Positions 38,309-47,437 of a DNA stretch of 64,000 nt are shown in pieces. The stretch is from Sorangium cellulosum (GTDB lineage: Bacteria; Myxococcota_A; Polyangia; Polyangiales; Polyangiaceae). The notes under the pieces are model-generated. The model did no database searches, was not told where the DNA came from, and was given only the letters and a program-made list of their open reading frames with translations. The position numbers and the translations under genes are program-made. Location: positions 1,922,001 to 1,986,000 of the forward strand of contig NZ_CP012673.1 in NCBI RefSeq assembly GCF_002950945.1. Reading direction: 5' to 3'. Positions within the stretch are counted from its first letter, which is position 1; each line of letters begins with the position of its first letter.

Positions 38309-40408
38309 ATGAGCGCGCTCCCGCGCGGCGCCGTGACGCCGCTGAAAGGCGCCGCGGCCGCCGCGATCGCCTGGCGCACGCAGGGCCGGCACTACATCAC
38401 CGTCATCGCCAAGGCGAGCTTCGCCTTTGCGATCGATGGGGTGATGTGGCGGACCGATCCGCAGGAGATCCTCCGCGCCGAGGTCCACCATGACAAAAAC
38501 CCGGCGCGGAGCATCCGCTGGAGCGGGGACCTCGCGCCCTACCTCGGTCGCGCCGATGTGGTCTTCACCGGAGACGCGCACGCGCCGCGCGGCACCGAGG
38601 TCCAGTCCTTGCCGGTGCGGCTCGCGGTCTACAGCGCGGGCGGCTGGGTGCTCGACAAGCGCCTCCTCGTCCGCGACAAGGGCCCTTTCCGGCAGATACC
38701 CCTCGTGTACGAGAGGGCGGTTTGCGGCGCGGACGGGTGGGAGAATCCGTTCGGTCCGGAGCCGATGGACGGCCCGGCCAACATCCTCGACCTCCAGGAC
38801 GCCGCACGCCCCGCTGGCTTCGCGCCGCTCGCGCGCGCCTCGCCGGTGCGCCGTCGGCTGCTCGGCAGCACGCCTCGCAAGGCGCTCGAGGAGCCGAACG
38901 CCGACATCCCCGCGGGCTTCGACTGGTCGTACTTCCAGGCGGCGCCCGCGGACCAGCGGATCGCATTCCTGCAAGGCGATGAGTGGATCGTGCTCGAGCA
39001 CGTGAATCCGGCGGCTCCACGGCTTCAGATGCGCTTGCCCGGGGCGCGCGGGGTGGCGCGGATCCGGGGGCTCGCCGCCTCCGCCGCGGCAGACGGCGAG
39101 CTGCTCGAGCTCAACGCCGACACACTTCGCATCGACGGCGTCGAGCAGCGCTGCACGGTCGTGTGGCGCCGGATCTTCCCCGTCTCCGGCGAGGACGCCC
39201 TCGCGGCCGTGCGGATCGTGGCCGGCGTCGAGATCGAAGGCGAGGAGATCGCATGGCCCGACGTGCGCCTCGAGGAGCAGGAGCGCGTGCAGCCGGCGCA
39301 TCCGCCTTCCCTCCGCCTGGGCTCCCAGGGGACCGCCCGGATCGAGGACGCGCCCGACGGGGCGGGCGAGGCGCGGCTCGCCCCGGAGCTCCCGATCAGC
39401 CTCTCCGCCGAGGACGTCGAGCTCGTCGATCCTCCGTTGTCCGCCGCGTCGCTCTTTCGAACGCTCGCGCTCCCCGTGGAGCCGGACGAGCCGTCGATGC
39501 GCGCGCCGGCGCTCCCCTTCGGGCCCGCAGCCCCTGCGCCGGCGTCGCAGGGCGAGCTTGGGCCGGTCGCAGATCAAATCCCTGTCCTCTTCACCAGCAC
39601 GACGCTCCTGTCGAGCGAGGACGAGGCGCGGGCCACCGATCAGCCCGCGACGCCGTTTCCTGCCGCGCCGCCGCTTCCGCTGCGCGTCGCGCCCGAGCTG
39701 CCGATCCCTTTCGCGCCCTGGTCCGGCGAGCGCGCTGCGCGGGCGCCTTCCGCGTCCGTGGGGCCCGCGACCTCCGCGCTGACGGCGGCGGCGCCCGCGT
39801 GCTTCGAGGCTCCCCTCGACACCACCGCGGTCCCGGGGCTCGTCTCGGAAGCGCCCGAGCAGCCGGCCGCGTCTCGCTTTTTTCACGAGCTCCGACGCGA
39901 GGGCGACGAGGTCCCGGGGCGGCTCCCGCCGCTCGGCGAGGGCGACGAGGTCAGCATCGAGCGGTGCGCGATCGTCGCGGCGGAGCTCGCGGAGCGGCCG
40001 GTCCCCCGGGCCGACGTGCTCCGCGCGCACGGCCTCTCCGATGAGCGCTGGGAGCAGGCCGAGAGGCGATGGCAAGAGGCGATGGCCGAGGAGGCCCGAC
40101 GCCGCGAGCGACCGCTCCGCGATCGGTTCGATGCAGCCTATCTCGCCGCCTGGGAGGCCATCCGCGGCGTTTTGCATCCGACCGATTATGCGCGACTGGT
40201 CGTCGCGACCGAGCGCGACGGCGCGGCCGCGGCGCTCGAACCGCTCGCCATTCGACGCACAGTGTGGGCGCAAATAAAGCGGCTCTGGGCCAGGCGGCTC
40301 GCCGGCGATCCGCGCCTGAGAGCGCACGTCGAGGCCGAGATCGCGGCGCTGCGCGGGGCCCCGCGGCAGCCCGCGGACAGCAACGCCCCCGCGGCGCAGG
40401 CCGGCTGA
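38309..40408 (+). CDS. DUF2169 protein with long variable linker and C-terminal helical domain
   Basis: Encodes 699 residues. ATG 38309 has GGAG nine bases upstream; ATG 38303 is possible but too close to it. Residues 1-300 are DUF2169: HYITVIAKASFAFAIDGVMW, VVFTGDAHAPRG, LDKRLLVRDKGPFRQIPLVY, GWENPFGPEP, FDWSYFQAAPADQRIAFLQG, and DGVEQRCTVVWRRIFPVSGE. A Pro/Ala-rich disordered linker (about 345-555) follows. The last 140 residues are helical and acidic-basic patterned (RFDAAYLAAWEAIRGVLHPT, RRTVWAQIKRLWARRLAGDP). Opens the second T6SS island; a chaperone/adaptor role for spike cargo is the family expectation. The helical tail may be the cargo-specific part. Confidence 0.88.
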   Translation: MSALPRGAVTPLKGAAAAAIAWRTQGRHYITVIAKASFAFAIDGVMWRTDPQEILRAEVHHDKNPARSIRWSGDLAPYLGRADVVFTGDAHAPRGTEVQSLPVRLAVYSAGGWVLDKRLLVRDKGPFRQIPLVYERAVCGADGWENPFGPEPMDGPANILDLQDAARPAGFAPLARASPVRRRLLGSTPRKALEEPNADIPAGFDWSYFQAAPADQRIAFLQGDEWIVLEHVNPAAPRLQMRLPGARGVARIRGLAASAAADGELLELNADTLRIDGVEQRCTVVWRRIFPVSGEDALAAVRIVAGVEIEGEEIAWPDVRLEEQERVQPAHPPSLRLGSQGTARIEDAPDGAGEARLAPELPISLSAEDVELVDPPLSAASLFRTLALPVEPDEPSMRAPALPFGPAAPAPASQGELGPVADQIPVLFTSTTLLSSEDEARATDQPATPFPAAPPLPLRVAPELPIPFAPWSGERAARAPSASVGPATSALTAAAPACFEAPLDTTAVPGLVSEAPEQPAASRFFHELRREGDEVPGRLPPLGEGDEVSIERCAIVAAELAERPVPRADVLRAHGLSDERWEQAERRWQEAMAEEARRRERPLRDRFDAAYLAAWEAIRGVLHPTDYARLVVATERDGAAAALEPLAIRRTVWAQIKRLWARRLAGDPRLRAHVEAEIAALRGAPRQPADSNAPAAQAG

Positions 40409-40480
40409 TCCGCGCGATGCGATGTCAGGTGTGCGGATGGCACGATGGCGACGCGCCGTCGTGACATACAATCATCGCTT

Positions 40481-40506
40481 TGCTTTCTAGAAATCGCCTC
40501 TATAGT
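40481..40506 (+). promoter_or_regulatory. Candidate housekeeping promoter for the vgrG gene
   Basis: TTGCTT (starting near 40480) and TATAGT (40501-40506, one mismatch from TATAAT) with a spacing of about 15-16 bases in an AT-richer pocket. Transcription would begin near 40513 and give a 50-base leader. Spacing is one or two bases short of ideal. Confidence 0.4.
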
Positions 40507-40561
40507 CGACGTTCTTCCGGCGCCAGGAGCTGACGCGCACCGACAACGGGGAATTACAACC

Positions 40562-42961
40562 ATGCAAGACGCGTTCACCGTCAGCGGCAGGGCGCTCCCT
40601 GCCGCCACGCGGGTCGTTGGCTTTCGAGGGACAGAGGGGCTGTCGAAGCCGTACGTCTTCGAGGTTTATCTCGTGACGACGAACTACGTGGGCCAGGATC
40701 TCGACCTCGCCGACGCCGTGGGCACGAAGGCGACACTCCGCCTCTCCCCGTCGGACGGCGGGGCTCCCTTCCTCGTGAACGGCATCTTCGCGACGGTGGA
40801 GCTCGTCCACGCGTTTGGCGAGCGCTCCGTCTTCCGCGCTGTGCTCGTGCCGCAGCTCTGGAAGCTCACCGTCTCCCTGCATAGCCGGGTCTTCACCGAC
40901 CAGACGGTGCCCGACATCATCAAGACGGTGCTCTCGGGCGCTGGGGTCTCGGATTACGAGCTCAGGCTGATCGGCAGCTACAAGCCGCAGGAGCACGTGT
41001 GCCAGTACCGCGAGAGCGACTTCGACTTCATCTCGCGGTGGATGGAGCGCGAGGGGCTCTATTATTACTTCGAGCAAGGGGACGGCGGGGAGACGCTCAT
41101 CATCACCGACGACAAGGGCGTCCACGTCCCGCTCGGCCAGAAGGCGGTCCGGTATGTCCCGCAGTTCGGCGAGCACAGGGCCACGGGAGAGGTGCTCTGG
41201 ACCTTCACGTGCCGGCACACGTCGATGCCGTCCAGGGTCCGCATGAGCGACTATGATTACAACAATCCCGCGATCGCGATCTCCGGCAGGGCGCCCGTCG
41301 CGTCGAACGGGCTCGGCGAGATCAGCGTCCACGGCGCGCGTTTCTTCACGCCGGCCGAGGGCAGCCGCCTCGCGGCCGTGAAGGCGCAGGAGCTGCTCGC
41401 GGGCCAGGTCGTCTACCACGGCACCGGGACGGCGTTCCACATGCGCCCCGGGTACACGTTCGAGCTCGAAGAGCATCCGAGGCCGGCGTTCAATGCGGTT
41501 TATCTGGCCACCGAGGTCGAGCACTGGGGCAACCAGGCGGGCTGGGCGCCCGAGCTGATGCAGATCATCGGGCTCACCTGGGACGATGTGTATCGGATGG
41601 AGGTCAAGGCCGTCTCCTCGACCGTCCAGTACCGGGCGCCGCAGCGGACGCCGTGGCCTCGTATCTACGGGACCGAGCACGCCGTCGTCGACGGCCCGGC
41701 GGACAGCGAGTACGCCCAGATCGACCAGCACGGTCGCTACGCGGTCAAGCTGAGCTTCGATGAGAGCGACCTCCGGAGCGGCAAGGCCTCGACCTGGGTG
41801 CGCATGCTCCAGCCGCACGGCGGCGGCACCGAGGGGTTCCATTTCCCCCTCCGCAAGGGCACCGAGGTGATGTGCACCTTCCTCGGCGGGGATCCGGACC
41901 GCCCCGTCATCGCCGGCGTCGCCCCCAACGCGCTCACGCCGAGCCCCGTCACCTCGGCCAACAGGACGAGGAACGTCATCCAGACCGGGGGCAGGAACCG
42001 CATCGAGCTCGAGGACCAGGCGGGCGCGCAGCGCATCACCGTCAGCACACCGACCGAGAACACGATTCTGCGCATGGGCGCGCCCAACGATCACCACAAC
42101 TTCATCTCCAGGACGGACGGTACCGCCCTGATCAAGACGGGCAAGTCGCTCGAGATCCAGACGGGCACCTGGAGGAAAGATAACGTCGGCGATCAAATGG
42201 AGACCGAGGTCGGCGGCTACCTGAAAGAGACCGTCACCGGCGCCGTCACCCTCGAGTACAAGGACACGAAGACCGAGACCGTCACGAAGGCCGTCACGGA
42301 GATTTATAAGGACACGAAGAGCGAGACGGTCACCAACCCCGTCACGGAAACATATCTGGACACCCAGACCACCACGGTCACCAACCTGCGCAAATCCGAG
42401 CACGGCACCGAGGAGACGACCGTCCACGGGAAGGTCACGGAGAAGTACGAGGGCCATCACGAGACGAAGGTGACGACGGGCGGCCGGTACGAGGAGACCA
42501 CCGGCCTTCACCACCAGAAGTTCAACGATGGCTGGAAGGTCGAGATCCCGGGCGGCAACGTCGAGCACATCGCGGGGGGTGACTACGTTATCAACGCACA
42601 GCACTTCAGAGCGAAGGCCAAATCCGACTACCGCGAGATTCAGGGCATCAGATTTCAAAAGACCGATGGCGGCCTGATCAACCTGACCTACGGCTTCGGC
42701 ACCCTGAACGTCGTCGTCCCGCAAAGGACGGAGTTGGTCGGGGGGGTGAAGCTGGATATTATCGCCGGGCTCAAGGCGGAGCTCATCTGGGGCTGGAACT
42801 ACAGGAGTTCAAAAGGTAAAACTGACGTTACTTTGCTCGATATGAAGAACTCGGCCGTCAAGATCGGCAACTCAGGGATAACGCTCAGCAGGGCTGCGGC
42901 CGCCAAAGTGACCTCGACGGGGGCTCACGTCTGGCAATCCTTTCTTCACATGTTCCACTAG
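40562..42961 (+). CDS. vgrG: VgrG spike protein (second module)
   Basis: Encodes 799 residues from ATG 40562, with GGGGA nine bases upstream. The gpD-like part spans about 10-350 (YKPQEHVCQYRESDFDFISR, WMEREGLYYYFEQGDGGETL). The gp5-like OB domain spans about 365-470 (PWPRIYGTEHAVVDGP, GRYAVKLSFDESDLRSGKAS, GTEVMCTFLGGDPDRPVIAG, then VIQTGGRNRIELEDQAG). The needle begins near 550 with repeats of ETVTKAVTEIYKDTK and continues as long beta steps to the end, including LELKGG-free rungs and a terminal VKIGNSGITLSR. No enzymatic extension. Only distantly similar to the first VgrG (1979-4399), so the two modules are not recent copies. Confidence 0.95.
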   Translation: MQDAFTVSGRALPAATRVVGFRGTEGLSKPYVFEVYLVTTNYVGQDLDLADAVGTKATLRLSPSDGGAPFLVNGIFATVELVHAFGERSVFRAVLVPQLWKLTVSLHSRVFTDQTVPDIIKTVLSGAGVSDYELRLIGSYKPQEHVCQYRESDFDFISRWMEREGLYYYFEQGDGGETLIITDDKGVHVPLGQKAVRYVPQFGEHRATGEVLWTFTCRHTSMPSRVRMSDYDYNNPAIAISGRAPVASNGLGEISVHGARFFTPAEGSRLAAVKAQELLAGQVVYHGTGTAFHMRPGYTFELEEHPRPAFNAVYLATEVEHWGNQAGWAPELMQIIGLTWDDVYRMEVKAVSSTVQYRAPQRTPWPRIYGTEHAVVDGPADSEYAQIDQHGRYAVKLSFDESDLRSGKASTWVRMLQPHGGGTEGFHFPLRKGTEVMCTFLGGDPDRPVIAGVAPNALTPSPVTSANRTRNVIQTGGRNRIELEDQAGAQRITVSTPTENTILRMGAPNDHHNFISRTDGTALIKTGKSLEIQTGTWRKDNVGDQMETEVGGYLKETVTGAVTLEYKDTKTETVTKAVTEIYKDTKSETVTNPVTETYLDTQTTTVTNLRKSEHGTEETTVHGKVTEKYEGHHETKVTTGGRYEETTGLHHQKFNDGWKVEIPGGNVEHIAGGDYVINAQHFRAKAKSDYREIQGIRFQKTDGGLINLTYGFGTLNVVVPQRTELVGGVKLDIIAGLKAELIWGWNYRSSKGKTDVTLLDMKNSAVKIGNSGITLSRAAAAKVTSTGAHVWQSFLHMFH

Positions 42962-43004
42962 CGCGGCGCCCAGCAGAAGACCGCGGGAGCCTGCAGCGAA
43001 CCTC

Positions 43005-45668
43005 ATGAAGACCATCAAGCCGAACCGGCTGGGGCTGCTCACCAAGGTGTTCGAGAACGACGGCGAGCCGTACCTCGTCGTCACGCTCCTCGTCTTCTTC
43101 CCGTTCGAGGCGCCGAGGCGCCTGCTCTACGAGCAGAGCCTCTGGAGGTTCGCCGGCACGGAGCTCGGGAGCGACGCCATCCTCGACGAGTGCATGCCGA
43201 AGCTCCGGGGAGAGCTGCTCGTGAACGGCCGCTGCTTCACCGCGGGCGCCGTGCCGCGCCCTGCATGCTCGGTGCGGGTTCAGATTGGGGCCATCGACAA
43301 GACGCTCTATGTCGTCGGAGACCGCCGCTTCGGGCTCCTGGGGATGACCGAGCCAGAGCCGTTCGCCGAGATGCCGATCACCTGGCAGAACGCCTTCGGC
43401 GGCGAGGGCTACGCGCCGAACCCGATCGGCAAGGGCTTCGCGCCGGTGCGCGGCGAGAACGGCTCGGTCCATCCGTTGCCCAACATCGAGGATCCGCGCC
43501 GCCTCGTCCGGTCGCCCGGCGACCGGCCCCCGCCCGCCGGGTTCGGAAGTTACGATCCGACCTGGCCACAGCGCTTCTCCAAGGTCGGGACGTATGATGA
43601 AGCGTGGCTCAAGGAGCGCTTCCCCGAGCTCGCCAAGGACCTCGACTGGAGCTTCTTCAACACCACGCCGCCGGACCAGCAGATCGAGGGGTATTTCCGG
43701 GGCGACGAGGCGTTCGTCATCGAGAACATGCACCCCGGGAAGCCCCGGATCGAAGGGGCGCTGCCGGGGGTGGCGACGCGGTGCTTCATCAACCAGAAGA
43801 CCGGCGAGGGGGAGTCCTTCCAGGAGATCGCGACCCGCCTCGACACGGTCCGGCTCTTCCCGCACCACGAGCGCGGGATCCTCGTCTATCGCGGGGTGCT
43901 CAAGATCCGCGAAGACGACGCGGCCGACGTGCTCCACATCGTCGCGGGCTGCGAGGCGATGGGCGAGCCCAGGCCGGTCGAGCATTACCGAACCGTCATG
44001 GCCCAGCGGCTGGACAAGGAGAAAGGGCACCTGTTCCTCCTGCGCGACGCGGATCTGATGCCGCCTCCGCAGCCGGGCGCGGGGCCGCTGCCGGACGACC
44101 CTCAGGCGGAGATGACCAGGCTGCTCCGATCGGAGGGGCTCTTGCAGAAGCGCGCCCGCGCGAAGGCGGAGCGGGAGCTCGAGGAGATCAAGGCGAAGAT
44201 CCGGGCGCAGGGGCTCGATCCGGAGCCGCTCGTCGCCCCGCTGCCGCCGGACGAGGACGTGATCGAGCCCAGCCTGGACGAGCTGCCGGCGTACGTCGAG
44301 CGGGCGATGACCGAGGCCGAGAAGGTCAAGGCGGACGCGGAGGCGCGCCGCGCGGCCGAGGAGCAGAGGGCGCGCGCCGAGTGCGCGAAGCACGGATTTG
44401 ATTATGACGCGATCATGGGCGAGCGGCAGAAGGAAGCCGGCGGCCCGCCCCGGTTCTCGGCCAAGAAGGAGCTCGAGCGGATCGAGGACGTGGCCCAGAT
44501 GGCGCGGAACGGCGGGGTCGAGTGGCCCGAGCTCGAGGCGCAGCTCGGTGATCGGGAGCTCGCGGCGCGCCTCTTCGAGGTCGAGGAGCAGATGCGCTCT
44601 GCCTACCGGAAGTTCGCACACCACTACCCGGCGGCCTCCCGGCTGGGCGGCGAGGAGGCCGCTCGCGTGCGGGAAGAGGTGATCGCCGGGCACCGGGCCG
44701 GGGAGAGCTTCGCGGGGCGCGATCTCACGGGCGCCGATCTCTCGCACCTCGACCTGTCGGGCATCGATCTCGAGGGCGCGCTGCTCGAGGCCGCGGTCCT
44801 CACGGGCACCCGGCTGTGCGGCGCGAACATCGCCGGCGTGGTCCTGGCAAAGGCCAATCTCCTCGGCGCAGATCTCACCGGGGCGAACCTTGCCGGCGCG
44901 AACTTCGGCGGAGCGAACCTTTCCGACGTGAAGATGGGCGGCGGGCTCGACCTCACCGGCGCCGTGCTGGCCAAGGCCAACCTTTCGGGCGCCGACCTGA
45001 CCGGCGCGCGCCTGTCGGACGCCGACCTGTCCGAGGCGACCTTCGACGGGGCCGACCTCAGCCGCGTGGCCGCGCGCAACCTCGTCCTTATCAACGCCGA
45101 CCTCTCCGGCGCCCAGCTCTCCGGCGCAGACCTCGAGCAGTGCACCTTCATCGAGGCCAACGTGGAGGGCGTCGACTTTCGCGGCGCGAACCTCCGCGCG
45201 TCGGTGTTCATCACCGGCAAGGGCGACGGCGCCGTCTTCCGCGGCGCCAAGCTCGACAACATCCGCCTCATCGCAGGCTCGTCGTTCGCCGGCGCCGACT
45301 TCCGCGGCGCTTCGCTCGAGCAGGCCAACCTTCGGGGCACCTGCCTCAGAGGGAGCGACTTCACCGAGGCTAACCTGCGGAGCTCCGATCTCAGCGAGTG
45401 CGACCTCACCGGCGCTCACCTGGATCGCGCCGTCGCGGTGGGCGCCATGCTCACGCGGGCAGACCTCTCGGGCGCCTCGCTGTCCGGCATCGATCTGATG
45501 GAGGCCGTGCTGCAGAAGGCGAAGGTCGACGACGCGAACTTCGAGAGGGCCAACCTGTTCCGCGTCGACGCCGCGAAAATGCGCGGAAACGCCGCGACGA
45601 GCCTGAAGGGGGCCAATGTAAAGTACGTGCGCTTCGTCGCGCCGCCGGAGAACCATGGACAGAAATGA
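43005..45668 (+). CDS. DUF2169-pentapeptide repeat fusion protein
   Basis: Encodes 887 residues. The N-terminal DUF2169 domain (about 1-330) contains LVVTLLVFFPFEAPRRLLYE, MPITWQNAFGGEGYAPNPIG and DLDWSFFNTTPPDQQIEGYF. A charged helical linker (about 375-490; KAERELEEIKAKIRAQGL, EKVKADAEARRAAEEQRA) follows. From about 567 to 870 come some 45 pentapeptide units of the A(D/N)LxG type (DLTGADLSHLDLSGIDLEGA, GANLAGANFGGANLSDVKMG), which fold as a right-handed quadrilateral beta-helix. In T6SS islands such fusions are considered adaptors or possibly effectors; this one has no hydrolase motif. Starts 43 bases after vgrG and overlaps the next gene by 14 bases. Confidence 0.92.
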   Translation: MKTIKPNRLGLLTKVFENDGEPYLVVTLLVFFPFEAPRRLLYEQSLWRFAGTELGSDAILDECMPKLRGELLVNGRCFTAGAVPRPACSVRVQIGAIDKTLYVVGDRRFGLLGMTEPEPFAEMPITWQNAFGGEGYAPNPIGKGFAPVRGENGSVHPLPNIEDPRRLVRSPGDRPPPAGFGSYDPTWPQRFSKVGTYDEAWLKERFPELAKDLDWSFFNTTPPDQQIEGYFRGDEAFVIENMHPGKPRIEGALPGVATRCFINQKTGEGESFQEIATRLDTVRLFPHHERGILVYRGVLKIREDDAADVLHIVAGCEAMGEPRPVEHYRTVMAQRLDKEKGHLFLLRDADLMPPPQPGAGPLPDDPQAEMTRLLRSEGLLQKRARAKAERELEEIKAKIRAQGLDPEPLVAPLPPDEDVIEPSLDELPAYVERAMTEAEKVKADAEARRAAEEQRARAECAKHGFDYDAIMGERQKEAGGPPRFSAKKELERIEDVAQMARNGGVEWPELEAQLGDRELAARLFEVEEQMRSAYRKFAHHYPAASRLGGEEAARVREEVIAGHRAGESFAGRDLTGADLSHLDLSGIDLEGALLEAAVLTGTRLCGANIAGVVLAKANLLGADLTGANLAGANFGGANLSDVKMGGGLDLTGAVLAKANLSGADLTGARLSDADLSEATFDGADLSRVAARNLVLINADLSGAQLSGADLEQCTFIEANVEGVDFRGANLRASVFITGKGDGAVFRGAKLDNIRLIAGSSFAGADFRGASLEQANLRGTCLRGSDFTEANLRSSDLSECDLTGAHLDRAVAVGAMLTRADLSGASLSGIDLMEAVLQKAKVDDANFERANLFRVDAAKMRGNAATSLKGANVKYVRFVAPPENHGQK

Positions 45669-46764
45669 TCTGGTCGAGCTGGTCCAGGGCGGCGAGATCA
45701 TCTCCGACGTCGACCTCTCGGGCGTCGACCTCTCGGGCGCCGACCTCTCCGGCGCGATATTCGACAAGGTGAGCTTCGCCGGCGCGGACCTCTCGGGCGC
45801 TCGGCTGAAGGAGTCGACCGCCACCGGCTGCAGCTTCAGCGGCGCGCGCCTGTCCGGCGCCAACCTGCACCTTGCGGCGATGGTGGACTGTGATCTCACG
45901 GGGGCGAAGCTGGACGGCGCCTCCCTGATCGCAGCGCAGCTCACCGGCGGCGATCTCTCCTGGATCGACCTGAGCGGAGCGGACCTGACCCTCGCGAGCG
46001 TGATCAACACGAGCCTCTCGGGCGCCCGGCTCGCGCGCGCCAACCTGGACCGCGCCGCCATCCTGGACGTGCGGACCGAGCGGATCGACCTCTCGGGCGC
46101 CGTGCTGAAGCAGACGGCGCTCGTGCGCGCCGATCTCTCGACCGCGACCCTCGGCGGCGCCGTCCTGGAGCTCGCCGTGCTCGTGGAGGGCAAGCTCGCG
46201 GGCCAGGACCTGCGCGGGATGTCGTTCGCGATGACGCAGTTCACGGGCGCCGATCTCAGCGGCTGCGACTTCTCCGGCGCGACGCTGACGCAGTGCGGTT
46301 TCAAGGACGCGAACCTCTCCGGCGCCAAGCTCGACGGCGCGCTCGCGGGCCGGGCGCTCTTCGTGAATGCCAACCTCACCCGCGCGAGCCTCGCCGGGGC
46401 CGTGCTCAAGGAGTCGGTCTTCGTGGGCGCTCGCCTCATCGAGGCCAACCTCGCCGGCGCCAACCTGGAGATGTGCATCCTGACCCGGGCCTCGTGCGCG
46501 GGCGCGCGCTGGAGCGGCGCCAACCTGACGTACGCCGACCTCTCACACGCCGACGTCTCGGCCGGCGACTTCTCGAGGGCGACCCTGTTTCGAGCGCGCC
46601 TCCATCGGATCAAGGACGAAGGGGCCGTGTGGTCGAGCCGGGCGGCCGCCCTCGGCGACGACGCGGATCTCGCCGAGGCGGAGCAGTGGCAATCACGGGT
46701 TTTGAGCAGCAGCCGGGGGAGCTCGGAGCCTCCGGCCGTGGGTGTCGAGACGTCTACGCGTTGA
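45655..46764 (+). CDS. Pentapeptide repeat protein
   Basis: Encodes 369 residues, of which about 15-330 are pentapeptide repeats (SDVDLSGVDLSGADLSGA, ARLSGANLHLAAMVDCDLTG, FTGADLSGCDFSGATLTQC, ANLAGANLEMCILTRASCAG). The short N-terminal helix (MDRNDLVELVQGGEI) and the 35-residue polar tail are the only other parts. Starts inside the previous gene (14-base overlap), so translation is coupled. The gene is similar to the pentapeptide half of the preceding protein and probably arose from it by duplication. A paired adaptor or a structural beta-helix on the spike is inferred; DNA-mimic pentapeptide proteins (Qnr-like) are a less likely alternative given the context. Confidence 0.88.
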   Translation: MDRNDLVELVQGGEIISDVDLSGVDLSGADLSGAIFDKVSFAGADLSGARLKESTATGCSFSGARLSGANLHLAAMVDCDLTGAKLDGASLIAAQLTGGDLSWIDLSGADLTLASVINTSLSGARLARANLDRAAILDVRTERIDLSGAVLKQTALVRADLSTATLGGAVLELAVLVEGKLAGQDLRGMSFAMTQFTGADLSGCDFSGATLTQCGFKDANLSGAKLDGALAGRALFVNANLTRASLAGAVLKESVFVGARLIEANLAGANLEMCILTRASCAGARWSGANLTYADLSHADVSAGDFSRATLFRARLHRIKDEGAVWSSRAAALGDDADLAEAEQWQSRVLSSSRGSSEPPAVGVETSTR

Positions 46765-46774
46765 CGAGGGAATC

Positions 46775-47428
46775 ATGCGCAGTCTGGCGAAAAAGCAGGA
46801 GCCGAGGGCTCTGGTCACTCAGGAGTTCGGCACCGTGGTGCGCGCCGACGGCGCGGCGCTCGTCGTGGAAACCGACGCGGGCGAACTCCGGGCGAAGCGC
46901 GCCAAGGGGTGCCTCCTCGAGCCCGAGGCGGGCGACCTCGTGCTCGTTGCCGTGGCGACCGACGGGCGTTGCTACGTGCTCTCCGTGCTGGAGCGGGAGG
47001 ACGGCGCGCCCGGGAGCATCGTCGCGGACGGCGACCTGAACATCAAGCTGCCTGCCGGTCGCCTCAGCGTCGCCGCGCAGGACGGCATCGGCCTGGTCTC
47101 GGCCAAGGAGGTGGCGGTGGTCTCGGCGGGCCTCTCGGTGAACGCCGTCGACGGGAACGTCGCGCTGCAACACCTCTCGTTCGTTGGGACGCTCCTTCGC
47201 GCGGAGATCAGCAAGGTCAAGGTCCTTGCCGGGAGCCTCGACTCCGTGCTGGAGCGGCTCTCGCAGCGGGTGAAGCGCTCCTACCGCATCATCGAGGAGA
47301 GCGAGCACCTCCGGGCCGAGCGGGTCGATTACGTCGCGAAGAAGACGATGAGCCTGCGCGGCGAGAACACGCTGGTGACCGCGCAGGAGCTCGTCAAGAT
47401 CGACGGCGAGCAGATCCACCTGGGTTGA
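46775..47428 (+). CDS. DUF3540 protein
   Basis: Encodes 217 residues from ATG 46775. Start of family pattern: ALVTQEFGTVVRADGAALVV, then AKGCLLEPEAGDLVLVA, CYVLSVLEREDGAPGSIVAD, followed by a beta-rich needle-like stretch (GDLNIKLPAGRLSVAAQDGI, NAVDGNVALQHLSFVGT) and a C-terminal coiled/beta segment (LSQRVKRSYRIIEESEHLRA, ERVDYVAKKTMSLRGENTLV). DUF3540 is known from VgrG-DUF2169-pentapeptide loci and resembles a small OB/needle protein; function unproven. Eleven bases after the pentapeptide gene and ten bases before the PAAR-like gene. Confidence 0.88.
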   Translation: MRSLAKKQEPRALVTQEFGTVVRADGAALVVETDAGELRAKRAKGCLLEPEAGDLVLVAVATDGRCYVLSVLEREDGAPGSIVADGDLNIKLPAGRLSVAAQDGIGLVSAKEVAVVSAGLSVNAVDGNVALQHLSFVGTLLRAEISKVKVLAGSLDSVLERLSQRVKRSYRIIEESEHLRAERVDYVAKKTMSLRGENTLVTAQELVKIDGEQIHLG

Positions 47429-47437
47429 GGAGGCATC

